Shown here piece after piece: positions 55,681-64,000 of a DNA stretch of 64,000 nucleotides (the first letter of the stretch is position 1; the number at the start of each line of letters is the position of its first letter). Location: the NCBI RefSeq assembly GCF_023159225.1, contig NC_063170.1, forward strand, positions 22,729,235 to 22,793,234, read 5' to 3'. Below the pieces are notes generated by a model that was given only the letters and a program-made list of their open reading frames with translations, searched no databases and was not told where the DNA came from. The position numbers and the translations under genes are program-made. The stretch comes from Perognathus longimembris pacificus. Taxonomy: Eukaryota > Chordata > Mammalia > Rodentia > Heteromyidae.

Positions 55681-56084
55681 ACTTACCCCGGACAGGATCC
55701 CACCTATAGGTCTCAAGACGATGGGGGCATTGACACATGACCTTGCAAGGGCCTACGGTCAATAGAGTAGAGTGTCAGGAAGATTGCTCAGGGACTGAGA
55801 GATGGATGGTAGAAGACGAGGCAGTATGTTCTGGCTTCCTAGGGAAGTGGTCCTATCAAGTGAGTAAGATCTGGGTCTTCAGAAGCAGAGAATACTTCCA
55901 CTTCTAGCCACTCTAAACCTCAGTAAATTGAGGGAAGATGACTCCTTCCACATCTGCTAAAGGCTGAAGTTTTCCTATGACACATTCTAAGGACTAGGGT
56001 TCAAGAAATATTATCAATAGTCTTATTTTGGACTTCATTAGCTGGAAGACCTTTTGTTCTCAGCCTCCTTCCTTAAAAATGAAG
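55681..56084. other. Single-copy DNA
   Basis: Nothing is recognised. Confidence 0.4.
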
Positions 56085-56346
56085 ATGCTGGGCTGGGCAT
56101 GGTATTTCATGTCTGTACATCTTCCAGACATAGGATGATCACAGTTCAGGACCATCTCAGAGCAAGATCCTTTGTCAAAAACAAGCGGGATGTGGTGGTT
56201 CATGGCTACCATCCCAGCTACTCAGGAGGCAATGGCCAGTCCCTGCAAAGGCTCAATACTGCACCTGAAAATTAAAAGCAAAGAACTTAGAGCATGACTC
56301 ACATAGTGGCACAAGTAGCCCTTTTTTTGACCCCCCAGTATTGCAA
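56085..56346 (+). mobile_element. Trimeric 7SL-7SL-tRNA-like SINE
   Basis: GCTGGGCATGGTATTTCATGTC (monomer 1), CGGGATGTGGTGGTTCATGGC and CCCAGCTACTCAGGAGGC (monomer 2), and a decayed tRNA-like end. The tail passes into a G-run and a GA array. Confidence 0.72.
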
Positions 56347-56356
56347 GGAGGGGGGG

Positions 56357-56392
<36 letters not shown>
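56347..56392 (+). repeat. G-run and (GA)n microsatellite
   Basis: About eleven G, then AAGAGAGA-type repeats, at the 3' end of the preceding SINE. Confidence 0.9.
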
Positions 56393-56395
<3 letters not shown>

Positions 56396-56470
56396 TCAAC
56401 AAAACCTTGAAGGTTCTATTGTAAATTTCCAGATGAAATGCCTCTAAGGTAATGTCCAATGACTTTTCCA

Positions 56471-56682
56471 CTCTTTTTTTTTTTTTTTTTGGCCAGTCCT
56501 GGGGCTTGAACTCAGGGCCTGGGCACTGCCCTGGCTTCTTTTTGCTCAAGGCTAGCACTCTACCACTTGAGCCACAGCGCCACTTCTGGCCGGTTTCTAT
56601 ATATGTGGTGCTGGGGAATCGAACCAAGGGCTTCATGTATACAAGGCAAGCACTCTTACTACTAGGCCATATTCCCAGCCCA
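56471..56682 (-). mobile_element. IDL-Geo SINE with intact TSD
   Basis: A T-run (complement of the A-tail), GGCCAGTCCTGGGGCTTGAAC, Geo complement, then the ID-like monomer complement ending TTCCCAGCCC. The 16-bp duplication TCCAATGACTTTTCCA is at 56455-56470 and 56683-56698. Confidence 0.97.
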
Positions 56683-56889
56683 TCCAATGACTTTTCCATG
56701 ACCTGAAGTCTCATTTTTTTTAAATGGATCTTGGATGTGAACTACACTATTATTTCCACTGGTTTTCTTCTTCCAGTTTAGGACCGACTGGAAGCTGGTC
56801 AGGCCAATGAGGAGCACTATAAAAATTCCCCCACACAGTTTGGGCTGGTGATTCCTGAAAACGTACAAACACAGAAGCAGCAAGCAATG

Positions 56890-57484
56890 GTGAGGATATA
56901 GGAAGCTGGACCCCCACGCCCTGCTGGTAAGGATGCAAATGGTAAATTTTAGGTACAGGAGAGTCCTTATATCATCAAAAAAAAAAAAATCAAATACAGA
57001 GTCACCTGTATGGTCCAGAATTTCCATTTCTGGTTATAGACACCCCCACAAAAGCAAACTAAAAAGAAGGTCTAAATATGCACACATGTGTTTAAAGCAG
57101 CACTGTTCACAACAGTAAAAAAAAAAAAAGACCATTGTTTATCAGTGGGTAAATGAGCAAACAAAATATGGCATATACATTTAATGGAATATTATTCAGC
57201 CTAAAGAAAGAATAGAATCACAGTGCATGCTACAATGTGAATGAACCTTAAAGACAGCATGCTACATGGACTGTGCCAAACAAAACAAATATTGTATGAT
57301 TCCAATATATGGGTACTTAGAGTAATCACACTCTTAGAGACAGAAAGCAGAATGGTATATACCAAGAGCTGGAAGGAGGACAATAGGACATAATTATTTT
57401 ATGGTGTAAAATTTACATACAAAAAGATTAAAGGGTTCTGGAGATTATATAGTAATAATGGTTTCACAACAATATAAATATACT
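56890..57484 (+). mobile_element. Old L1 LINE 3' region, left part
   Basis: GTGAGGATATAGGAAGCTGG, AAAGCAGCACTGTTCACAACAGTA, ATGGAATATTATTCAGCC, AATGAACCTTAAAGACAGCATGC, GTATGATTCCAATATATGGG, GACAGAAAGCAGAATGG follow L1M 3' order. It is split by the IDL-Geo insertion and resumes at 57702. Confidence 0.85.
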
Positions 57485-57701
57485 GGGGCTGGGGATATGG
57501 CCTAGTGGCGAGAGAGCTTGCCTCGTATATGTGAGGCCCTGGGTTCGATTCCCCAGCACCACATATACAGAAAACGGCCAGAAGTGGCACTGTGGCTCAA
57601 GTGGCAGAGTGCTAGCCTTGAGCAAAAATGAAGCCAGGGACAGTGCTCAGCCCCTGAGTCCAAGGCCCAGGACTGGCCAAAAAAAAAACAAAAACAAAAA
57701 A
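57485..57701 (+). mobile_element. IDL-Geo SINE nested in L1, with TSD
   Basis: GGGGCTGGGGATATGGCCTAG to an A/C-rich tail. The 17-bp duplication AACAATATAAATATACT at 57468-57484 and 57702-57718 shows clean insertion into the older L1. Confidence 0.97.
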
Positions 57702-57800
57702 AACAATATAAATATACTTGTCATGTATGCTTTAAAATAATCATAATGGCAATTTAATGGTACGCATATTTTACCATGAGAAACTTTAGCAAGGGAAATA
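57702..57800 (+). mobile_element. Old L1 3' region, right part
   Basis: CTTTAAAATAATCATAATGGC..TACGCATATTTTACCATGAGAAAC continues the L1 3' UTR after the SINE. The end is approximate. Confidence 0.6.
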
Positions 57801-59301
57801 AGTAAAGCCACTTGGTAGCTCTTTTCTTCTTCTAAGCATGTAGTTCTCATCAGGGCTCAGATTAGAACAAAGGTGCCTCGCTGGCATAGGCAAGGTTATG
57901 CCAGGTGACAAGCCTCCCCAGCATTTCTCACCCCTGCTTTACATCTAGCCTGGTTGCTTAGGGAGCGCACCCTATTCATTCAACAACTCCAGAGCAACAC
58001 ATACCAGAGGGGAAAGGATGTCCAAAGGTCTTACATCATCAAGTAAATGCTTTGGTTTGGACACAACATATGACCAGTCCACTCCAGGAGGTGGGATGTG
58101 CTGGGACGGTGGAGAGGCGGCACTCGTTGGAAAGCAGCACAGATGACCACCATAGAAGTGCATAGAAGTCCATGGGAAATGGAGCCTCCACAACCTTTGC
58201 AATTGAGAAGGCTCTTCTGCTGTTTACCCACTCATCCAGCCCCTGTTCAATGCATCACGGGCTCATTCCACAGACCTTTATGGAGGGTCTTCAATATTGA
58301 CCAGATCTTTGTAGGTTTGGTTGCTTCATCTCATGTGATTCCACCTGGTGGAAGGCATCAAGTCACCAGTGCCCAATTCTGCTGAGGGTATGCGGTCTCC
58401 TCTGCCACCTGGACAAGGCTTTTTCTGGGCCTGAGTCACTTGCATCAGTGGCTTTCCAGCCACCTCACACCTAACCTGGTGACTGAAGCAACCATCAGTT
58501 GGGGACCTGTCAGGAGCTCAGGCAAGAGGACGGCTCCCTGTGCTTGCTCTCCACACTTCTGGAAGAGGTTACAAGTCTCTCCATAGCCACTTTCTCTTTG
58601 GCATCTTAACTAAATGCCACATTGGGAATGCCCCGTTTATAGCTCCTTAGAACAGGGACAGCTTCAACTTGCCTCCCCAGGACCACTGTGGCCAGTGAAC
58701 CCAGCAGCCTTCAGCCATACCTCTCCTCATCCATCCTCTCCTTGCCATGCTTTCTTCTCCCAACTCCTTCCATGGCGTCCTTTGAAACTGCCATTCAATG
58801 TAGTTTTCACTCACATATTTACTACGTGCCTAATGAATGTTTTCTTCATGCTGGGAGCTACTCACCATGCCAGGGAGGTAGACACGTGTCCCTCTGTATG
58901 GGGAGACCTTGCAGGAGCTCACTGTGAAGAGGTGCTAGGTGTAGCAGTGGGGGTGGTGAGATATACGTAGAAGACAGGTATGTGGGCTAAGCCCTTGGGA
59001 CACTCTTCTTCATCTTAGCCTGAACTGCCATGATGGTTTCATGGCCATAAATGTCCTCCTCTACTGCTGCTCTCAACACATGGCTGCCCATTGCTTCACA
59101 GAGAGGCTTTCAGATGGAAACTGCCCAACCTATAAGGTCTCACCTCCATGTTACCCCTGTGGGGGTCCCTCTGCACTGCCTTCCCTCTGCCCTCTGCTCA
59201 AGATAAAATCTCTGTTGTCTGACTCAGCTCCTGCCCACTATCCAGAACCGACACTTCTTCTGATGTTCCTTGAGCTGTCTTGAATTCTATAACCTTATTA
59301 T
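57801..59301. other. Single-copy DNA
   Basis: A weak ancient-repeat scrap (TTTACTACGTGCCTAATGAATG...CATGCTGGGAGC) lies at about 58817-58860. Frames of up to 118 codons match nothing that I know. Confidence 0.45.
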
Positions 59302-59356
59302 TGTGTGTGTGTGTGTGTGTGCGCGCGCGCGTGCACGCGCACGTGTGCGCACACGC
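59302..59356 (+). repeat. Alternating purine-pyrimidine tract (TG)n(CG)n
   Basis: TG run, then GCGCGCGCGTGCACGCGCACGTGTGCGCACAC. About 55 bases of nearly unbroken purine-pyrimidine alternation with many CpGs, favourable for Z-DNA. It adjoins the 3' end of a minus-strand SINE. Confidence 0.9.
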
Positions 59357-59572
59357 CATTTAGGGGGGCTTGAACTCAGGGCTTGGGCTCTGTCCTTGAG
59401 CTTCTTTTGCTCAAGGCTGGAGCTCTATCACTTGAGCCACAGTGCCACTTCCAGCTTTTTCTGAGTAGTTTATTGGAGTTTCCTGCCTGGATTGATTTTA
59501 AACCACAATCCTCAGATCTCAGCCTCCTGAGTAGCTAAGATTACAGGTGTGAGCCACTAGCACCGGGTTTCT
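59357..59572 (-). mobile_element. B1-like + Geo composite SINE
   Basis: GGGGGGCTTGAACTCAGGGC and GCTCAAGGCTGGAGCTCTATCAC (Geo complement), then CTCAGATCTCAGCCTCCTGAGTAGC and TACAGGTGTGAGCCAC (7SL-like complement). Confidence 0.9.
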
Positions 59573-59614
59573 ACAATCTTACAATCTGACTTTTTCTTTC
59601 TGTCTATATCTCTC

Positions 59615-59930
59615 TCTCTTGCACACAAGAGCTTGAACTCAGGGTCATATACTTGTTAAGCATGCACTCTACCACTTAAGCCACACCCCAGCCACTCTTT
59701 TGCATGGGTTGCTTTCAAGATAGCATCTCCACACATGATTGGACTAAGCAAGACCACAGTTCTCCCATTGGTGCATCCCGATGAATCATGCACCATGGCA
59801 TCTAGCCAGAGGTTGAGATGGAGTTTGATGAACTTTTTTCCTGGACTGGCCTGGTACTTCAACTGCCCAATCTCCACCTCCTGGCTCTCTGGGAATACAG
59901 ACTTGAAACACTATGACCACCAGCTCATCT
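59615..59930 (-). mobile_element. Trimeric 7SL-7SL-tRNA-like SINE
   Basis: Plus order: GAGCTTGAACTCAGGGTC and CACTTAAGCCACACCCCAGCC (tRNA-like complement), then two diverged 7SL-like monomers, the second with CTGGACTGGCCTGGTACTTCAAC. Confidence 0.7.
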
Positions 59931-60479
59931 CTGAATCTTCAAGCAGATTCAAGATGGCTCTCCTCTAAGTATTAGATTTCAAACAATGAAAAAGATGGAT
60001 TTTCCAATCAATTCAAGGCAAAAAAATGGAAAGCAAAACAATCTCAGAAGAAAACAATGGTTAACTTGAAATGAGAGCTTATATAAGACAGAAACAAGAG
60101 GCAAGAATGAAACATGAAAAGATTTAGCTAATGAAAACAAAATATCTACAATTCACTCATTACTATTTTTAAATAGTTCTACAAAGGGATTTCAGGTCAA
60201 CATGTCATTTATGTGTACATCTTGGTCAATGTCACTTCTGTCATTTCAAATAAAATGATTATGTGATAAAAGATGCTGCCTAGGATAAACACACCAAAAA
60301 CACCCTTTAAAAAGCAATGATAGGATAGGTAGAAGACAATATTTGTGATGTAAAATAGAGGGATGATTTCCAAAATACACAAAAGCATCCACATATACAT
60401 TTCTTTAAGGGGTTAAATTTTTCTTTTTTGCTGTTTTCTTTTTTTTCCTTGAATATTCTGTGTTTGTTTTTTTTTTGTC
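59931..60479. other. AT-rich single-copy DNA
   Basis: T-runs near 60440 and 60468. Nothing is recognised. Confidence 0.4.
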
Positions 60480-60718
60480 TATATGTCTTTGGGAGTGTAA
60501 GGGAGACTCAGAAATGGAGGGACAGAGGGTGAACAAATGCAGCAATGGTACTCACTGGACACTATGTTGAAAATGAACCATACGACTTGTGGGTAGGGAT
60601 AGGAGGAGGAAACTAGAAGAGAGAGAGGGAAAGGGTGACATGGTCCAAAAGGAAATGCACTCATTACCTGACTTAATGTAACTGTCACCCTTCTGCTTAA
60701 TAAAGATTTTTTAAATAA
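60480..60718 (+). mobile_element. 5'-truncated L1 LINE 3' UTR
   Basis: GAAATGCACTCATTACCTGACTTAATGTAACTGTCACCC...CTTAATAAAGATTTTTTAAATAAAG is homologous to the 3' end of the L1 at 50864-51525. Confidence 0.8.
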
Positions 60719-61000
60719 AGAAACAAAGGGCTATTTTTAATGACATAGGGTATTAACAGGTAAGTCTCAAAAGAAGAAACTGAAGTGGCCATTGTGCACA
60801 TAAAAATATGCTTAGTGATCTCCTTTCTCAGCCCTCCCCATTTCCATGCAAGTCCTCCGAGGGAGGCGGTAAGATGATCCGGTTGTGTTGTCCATGGAAC
60901 CGGCTCTGACTGGGAAGCCTCCATGGGGCCACAGTAGCAAAGGTGTTCGGGAATCCAGGGTACCCGGTGTGTCGGGGAGACATAGGACTGTCTGACTGAG
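60719..61000. other. Single-copy DNA
   Basis: Nothing is recognised. Confidence 0.4.
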
Positions 61001-61235
61001 CCCGACACTAGTGGCTCACACCTGTACTCCTAGCTATGCAGGAATCTGAGATCTAAGGATGATGGTCCAAAGTCACCCTTGCCGGGGAAGTACAGAGACT
61101 CTTACCTCCAGTGAACCACCAGAAAACCAGAGCTGTGGCTCAAAGTGGTAGAGCCTGGAGCACAAAACCTCAGGGACAGCACTCAGGCCTTGAGTTCAAA
61201 CTCCACAACCAACAATAAAAAAAACCCAAACCAAA
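61001..61235 (+). mobile_element. B1-like + Geo composite SINE
   Basis: GAGCCCGACACTAGTGGCTCACACC (7SL-like start), GAGACTCTTACCTCCAGTGAACC junction, GAGCTGTGGCTCAAAGTGGTAGAGC and CTTGAGTTCAAACTCC (Geo), A/C-rich tail. Confidence 0.9.
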
Positions 61236-62219
61236 CAAACAAAAACCCATCCGACTGGAAGCAGCAATTGGCTGAGCTGGGGAAGGAGTATTCTGGGTGT
61301 AGAGAGAGATTAGAGGGGGGATTTGGGGCCTCATAGTGCTGTGGGCCATACATCTCTTCTTTTATGGGAAGCTAATTTTCATCATTTGAAGGACCAAGAC
61401 TGGAGGCAGAAAGACCTGCTAGCAGGCTGCTCACAAGGTCCCAGTGGAAATAACAGAGCAGGGAAAGGAGTTGGCAATTCACGGAAAGACCAGATTTTGA
61501 GGCTGCTATGGGGGCATGGGGTTTCTGGATAGAGGAATGGAAGTGGGGCGAGCAGCAGGGGAGCTAAGGTGAAGTCTAAGCAGCTCTTGGGGGCGGGTGG
61601 TTGTCACTGTGAGAGCGCCCCGGGCCTGAGGCTCCCCCAGTGACCTTCCTAGCAACATCTAGGGTGTTTTGAGATTTTTGAAGAAAGAATCACTACGTAG
61701 CACGGTTTTCCCCCGGGGCTGCCTGCCACACAGTCAATAGAAATCTAGATGCTGACAAAGTATTATTTGGGAGGATGTTGGAGCAAGAAAACAAATTTCA
61801 ATTAATTTTCTGGTGCCCTCTAAAGCAAGTCTCTATGTTAAAAGGTCTCTCCCTACTTCCATCTTTATAATCCAGTGGGCTATCAGCAATCCAGCACCCC
61901 AGAGAAAGTGGCTACTGGGGATTGCATGCACATGGGGGCCTCGGTCGCTGGCCAAGTGCATTGTGGGTCTGTGTGGACAATGCTGCCCCAAGTGCAATTG
62001 ACCTTGCTCTTGCTTCTCCCCCCCCCCACCAAATAGTGTGTGCTAGAAGAACAACAGAGTTATAAGATGAACAAAACAAATCAGGCACAACAATGAATGG
62101 CTCTTAGAAAGAACTAGGTCAAGACATAATCCATTTCCAAATTTAAAATTATGTTTGAAAAATGTGTACCTTTAATACCCAACACCCTGCTCTGGGCCTT
62201 GGGGCCAAAGCAGGTAAAG
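61236..62219. other. Single-copy DNA
   Basis: C-run near 62017-62027. No gene. A few CpGs near 61612-61720. Confidence 0.45.
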
Positions 62220-62935
62220 CTTGAGGTCCTGCGTGGCGGCTTTCTTAGGTAGCCTGAAGTTTCCCTTGGAGGTTAAGTAATAAAGTAGAAACAAAAATAA
62301 TTGAGCCATTTTGCAGTCAGTTGAACCCAGCAACAGCCCCCTAAATGGCTTTCACCTCCGTGGCGTTTGCCATCCTCATAAAGCTACGGGATGCATTTCC
62401 AAGCTATGAATTTGCTAAATAGAACTTCATTTCCTCTTCTTATTAGGCGTAATTAAATTTATTAGACGTCAGTGGAAGCCTTGTAAACAGAAAATATGAA
62501 TGTGTATAAAAGTCTGCCTTTCTTTTCAACCTAATAATTGATATGCAACATGAAAGCAGCTAATAACGGCTTATAATTTATGAGGTGCCATTCACCCCTG
62601 AATCTGAGACGTATTGTGGAGGTATTAACACTGAAATGAAAATAATACCCAGTGAAACGCATTATTTATTAAATACATAACCACTCAGAGAAATAAACAC
62701 ATCATAGAAAGAACTTGATATTTTGGATGGAAATGGTCTATACATCATCTCCTACTTCAGATCTATTACCTTGCAAGTCAAATTCTTAAACTAAAGTCAC
62801 AACTTGTTTAAATGCAAACTGCCCGGGGCAGCCAGCAAGCCCTAAATTTCCACTAGAATTCACTTGGATGATATCAGTTTTCAAAGGCAGAGTCACTGTA
62901 GAGATTTTGGAGGATTATTGTTTTTTTTTTTCTTT
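62220..62935. promoter_or_regulatory. Candidate AT-rich regulatory block
   Basis: Repeat-free DNA dense in homeodomain/TALE-like words: TAGGCGTAATTAAATTTATTAG near 62445, CCTAATAATTGATATGC near 62530, GCTAATAACGGCTTATAATTTATGAGG near 62558, CGCATTATTTATTAAATAC near 62658. No exon-like frame. Confidence 0.35.
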
Positions 62936-63029
62936 TAACAATCTCAAAAGCAAAGAAATCCCTCAGCAAGCATCAGAGAGGCAGAAATACGAGAAAAGAA
63001 AAAGAAGAGGTTCTAAACCGTTATGAAAA
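62936..63029. other. A-rich single-copy DNA
   Basis: Nothing is recognised. Confidence 0.35.
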
Positions 63030-63240
63030 ATGGTGGCTCATGCCTAGGTATGCAGGAGGCTGAGACCTGAAAGACTGTGGTTTGAAGCCAGTCCAGGCAG
63101 AAAAGTCTGTGAGAAAATTTATCTCCATTTAATGAGGAAAAATACTAGACATGGTTCAAGTGGTAAAGCGCCAGTCATATGCAAGAAAGCCAAAGGAGTG
63201 ACTATAGCCCAGATTTCAAATTCTGTGACTGGCACAAAAA
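63030..63240 (+). mobile_element. Old B1-like + Geo composite SINE
   Basis: TGGTGGCTCATGCCTAGG, GAGGCTGAGACCTGAAAGAC, then ATGGTTCAAGTGGTAAAGC and GATTTCAAATTCTGTGACTGGCAC. More diverged than the other copies. Confidence 0.8.
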
Positions 63241-63934
63241 GAAATCGCCAGTGTAGTTTTCAGCGTGGCTAGACCATCACCTGCACCCCCACCAGCCACA
63301 CAGCCAGGGCCTAGTCTCCCCCCTCCCACCTGCATGCCGAGTTCATGGCACAGTGAGTAACTGTGTGGTAATCACGCATTGGCTTTAGTTTGCAGTTCCT
63401 CGAAGGCTCGGGACGTGGCCCATCCTTTCCTGTGCTGCTGTGTCACCTGCTGGCCTTTGGTGAAATCCCTGGATGGGTTCTGCCCAGCTCTGAGCAAGCT
63501 CTCCATCCTTCCAGAGGGAAGTGGAGGTGGCTCCTGGCATGTATTTAAAAGCCATGGAGGTGAAATGTGAGGTCTAGGCCAGGTGTGTTGCTTGTTTGTA
63601 TATCATTGCTGCACACAGGCTACTGAATTCTCCAGCTAAATGTTTCTGAAGGGCCCTCACTGTCTAAGCAGCCTTGGGACCCCAGGACAGTGGGGTCTAA
63701 ACCCAGTGCCCCAGGTCCAGGCTACTGGGCTTTTTCCAGTTTCCAGTCACCAAAACCTTGAGAATTTTGCTCTCCAGAGCTCTCCAAGGCCCTCACCCCT
63801 CAGAGGGACCATGTTCCTTCCTGGGGTGTGTCCTCAACTCCCTTTAACTCCAGACACAGCCCAGAACATCTGTAGATCCCCAGCCTTGAGCACCAGCTCA
63901 GATAGTAGGTGCTCATCTCAGTGATCTAAGCATA

Positions 63935-63936
<2 letters not shown>
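63241..63936. other. Single-copy DNA
   Basis: Nothing is recognised. Confidence 0.4.

Positions 63937-63990
<54 letters not shown>
63937..63990 (+). repeat. (GT)n microsatellite at window end
   Basis: About 53 uninterrupted bases of GT, followed by GCTGGTCCTG, the start expected for a minus-strand Geo-type SINE 3' end. Confidence 0.95.
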
Positions 63991-63994
<4 letters not shown>

Positions 63995-64000
63995 GTCCTG
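63991..64000 (-). mobile_element. Probable start of another Geo-type SINE, cut by window
   Basis: GCTGGTCCTG resembles the GCCAGTCCTG that begins minus-strand Geo monomers at 45187 and 56492. Only ten bases are visible. Confidence 0.4.

Overview
The window is mammalian nuclear DNA, and I find no protein-coding gene, tRNA, rRNA, CRISPR array or operon in it. The best clue to the organism is the set of young SINEs. Several copies are dimers of a tRNA-Ala/ID-like left monomer joined to a second monomer containing the phrases GTGGCTCAAGTGG and GCTAGCCTTGAGC. From memory this matches IDL-Geo, a SINE described only from geomyoid rodents (kangaroo rats, pocket mice, pocket gophers). I therefore infer a geomyoid rodent, most likely a heteromyid. 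MIR, L2, MER5A-like and old L1 remnants fit a placental mammal. Long open frames are either translations of purine or CA/GA microsatellites or short frames in non-coding and repeat DNA; none resembles a protein family I recognise.

Layout. 1-10 kb: a 0.4 kb purine tract grown from an ID-type SINE tail, mostly single-copy DNA, a few SINEs, and a motif-rich block at 6.9-7.5 kb. 10-21 kb: sparse MIR/SINE remnants and several CA, TC/AC and TATG arrays. 21-25 kb: a B1-ID-ID composite SINE and a 2 kb 5'-truncated L1. 25-37 kb: about 12 kb with no lineage-specific SINE that I can recognise, but several AT-rich, motif-dense blocks that look like non-coding regulatory DNA, plus ancient MIR, MER5A, hAT and L2 pieces. 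37-43 kb: an old L1, trimeric SINEs, a decayed 127-bp palindrome at 39.73-39.85 kb, a pair of NRF1-type sites, and another AT-rich block. 43-61 kb: dense young SINE and L1 insertions, several with intact target-site duplications. 61-64 kb: another AT-rich block, two old SINEs, and a GT array that ends as what looks like a new SINE begins.

Overall this looks like intergenic or intronic DNA of a kind often found around developmental regulators. Sequence conservation, which would test that, cannot be seen from one genome. I found no coherent new biological system. The observations most worth follow-up are the 127-bp palindrome, the reuse of one tRNA-like module ('Geo') in at least two composite SINE families, microsatellites at Geo-SINE 3' ends, the SINE-poor block, the CCAAT minisatellite and the NRF1 pair.
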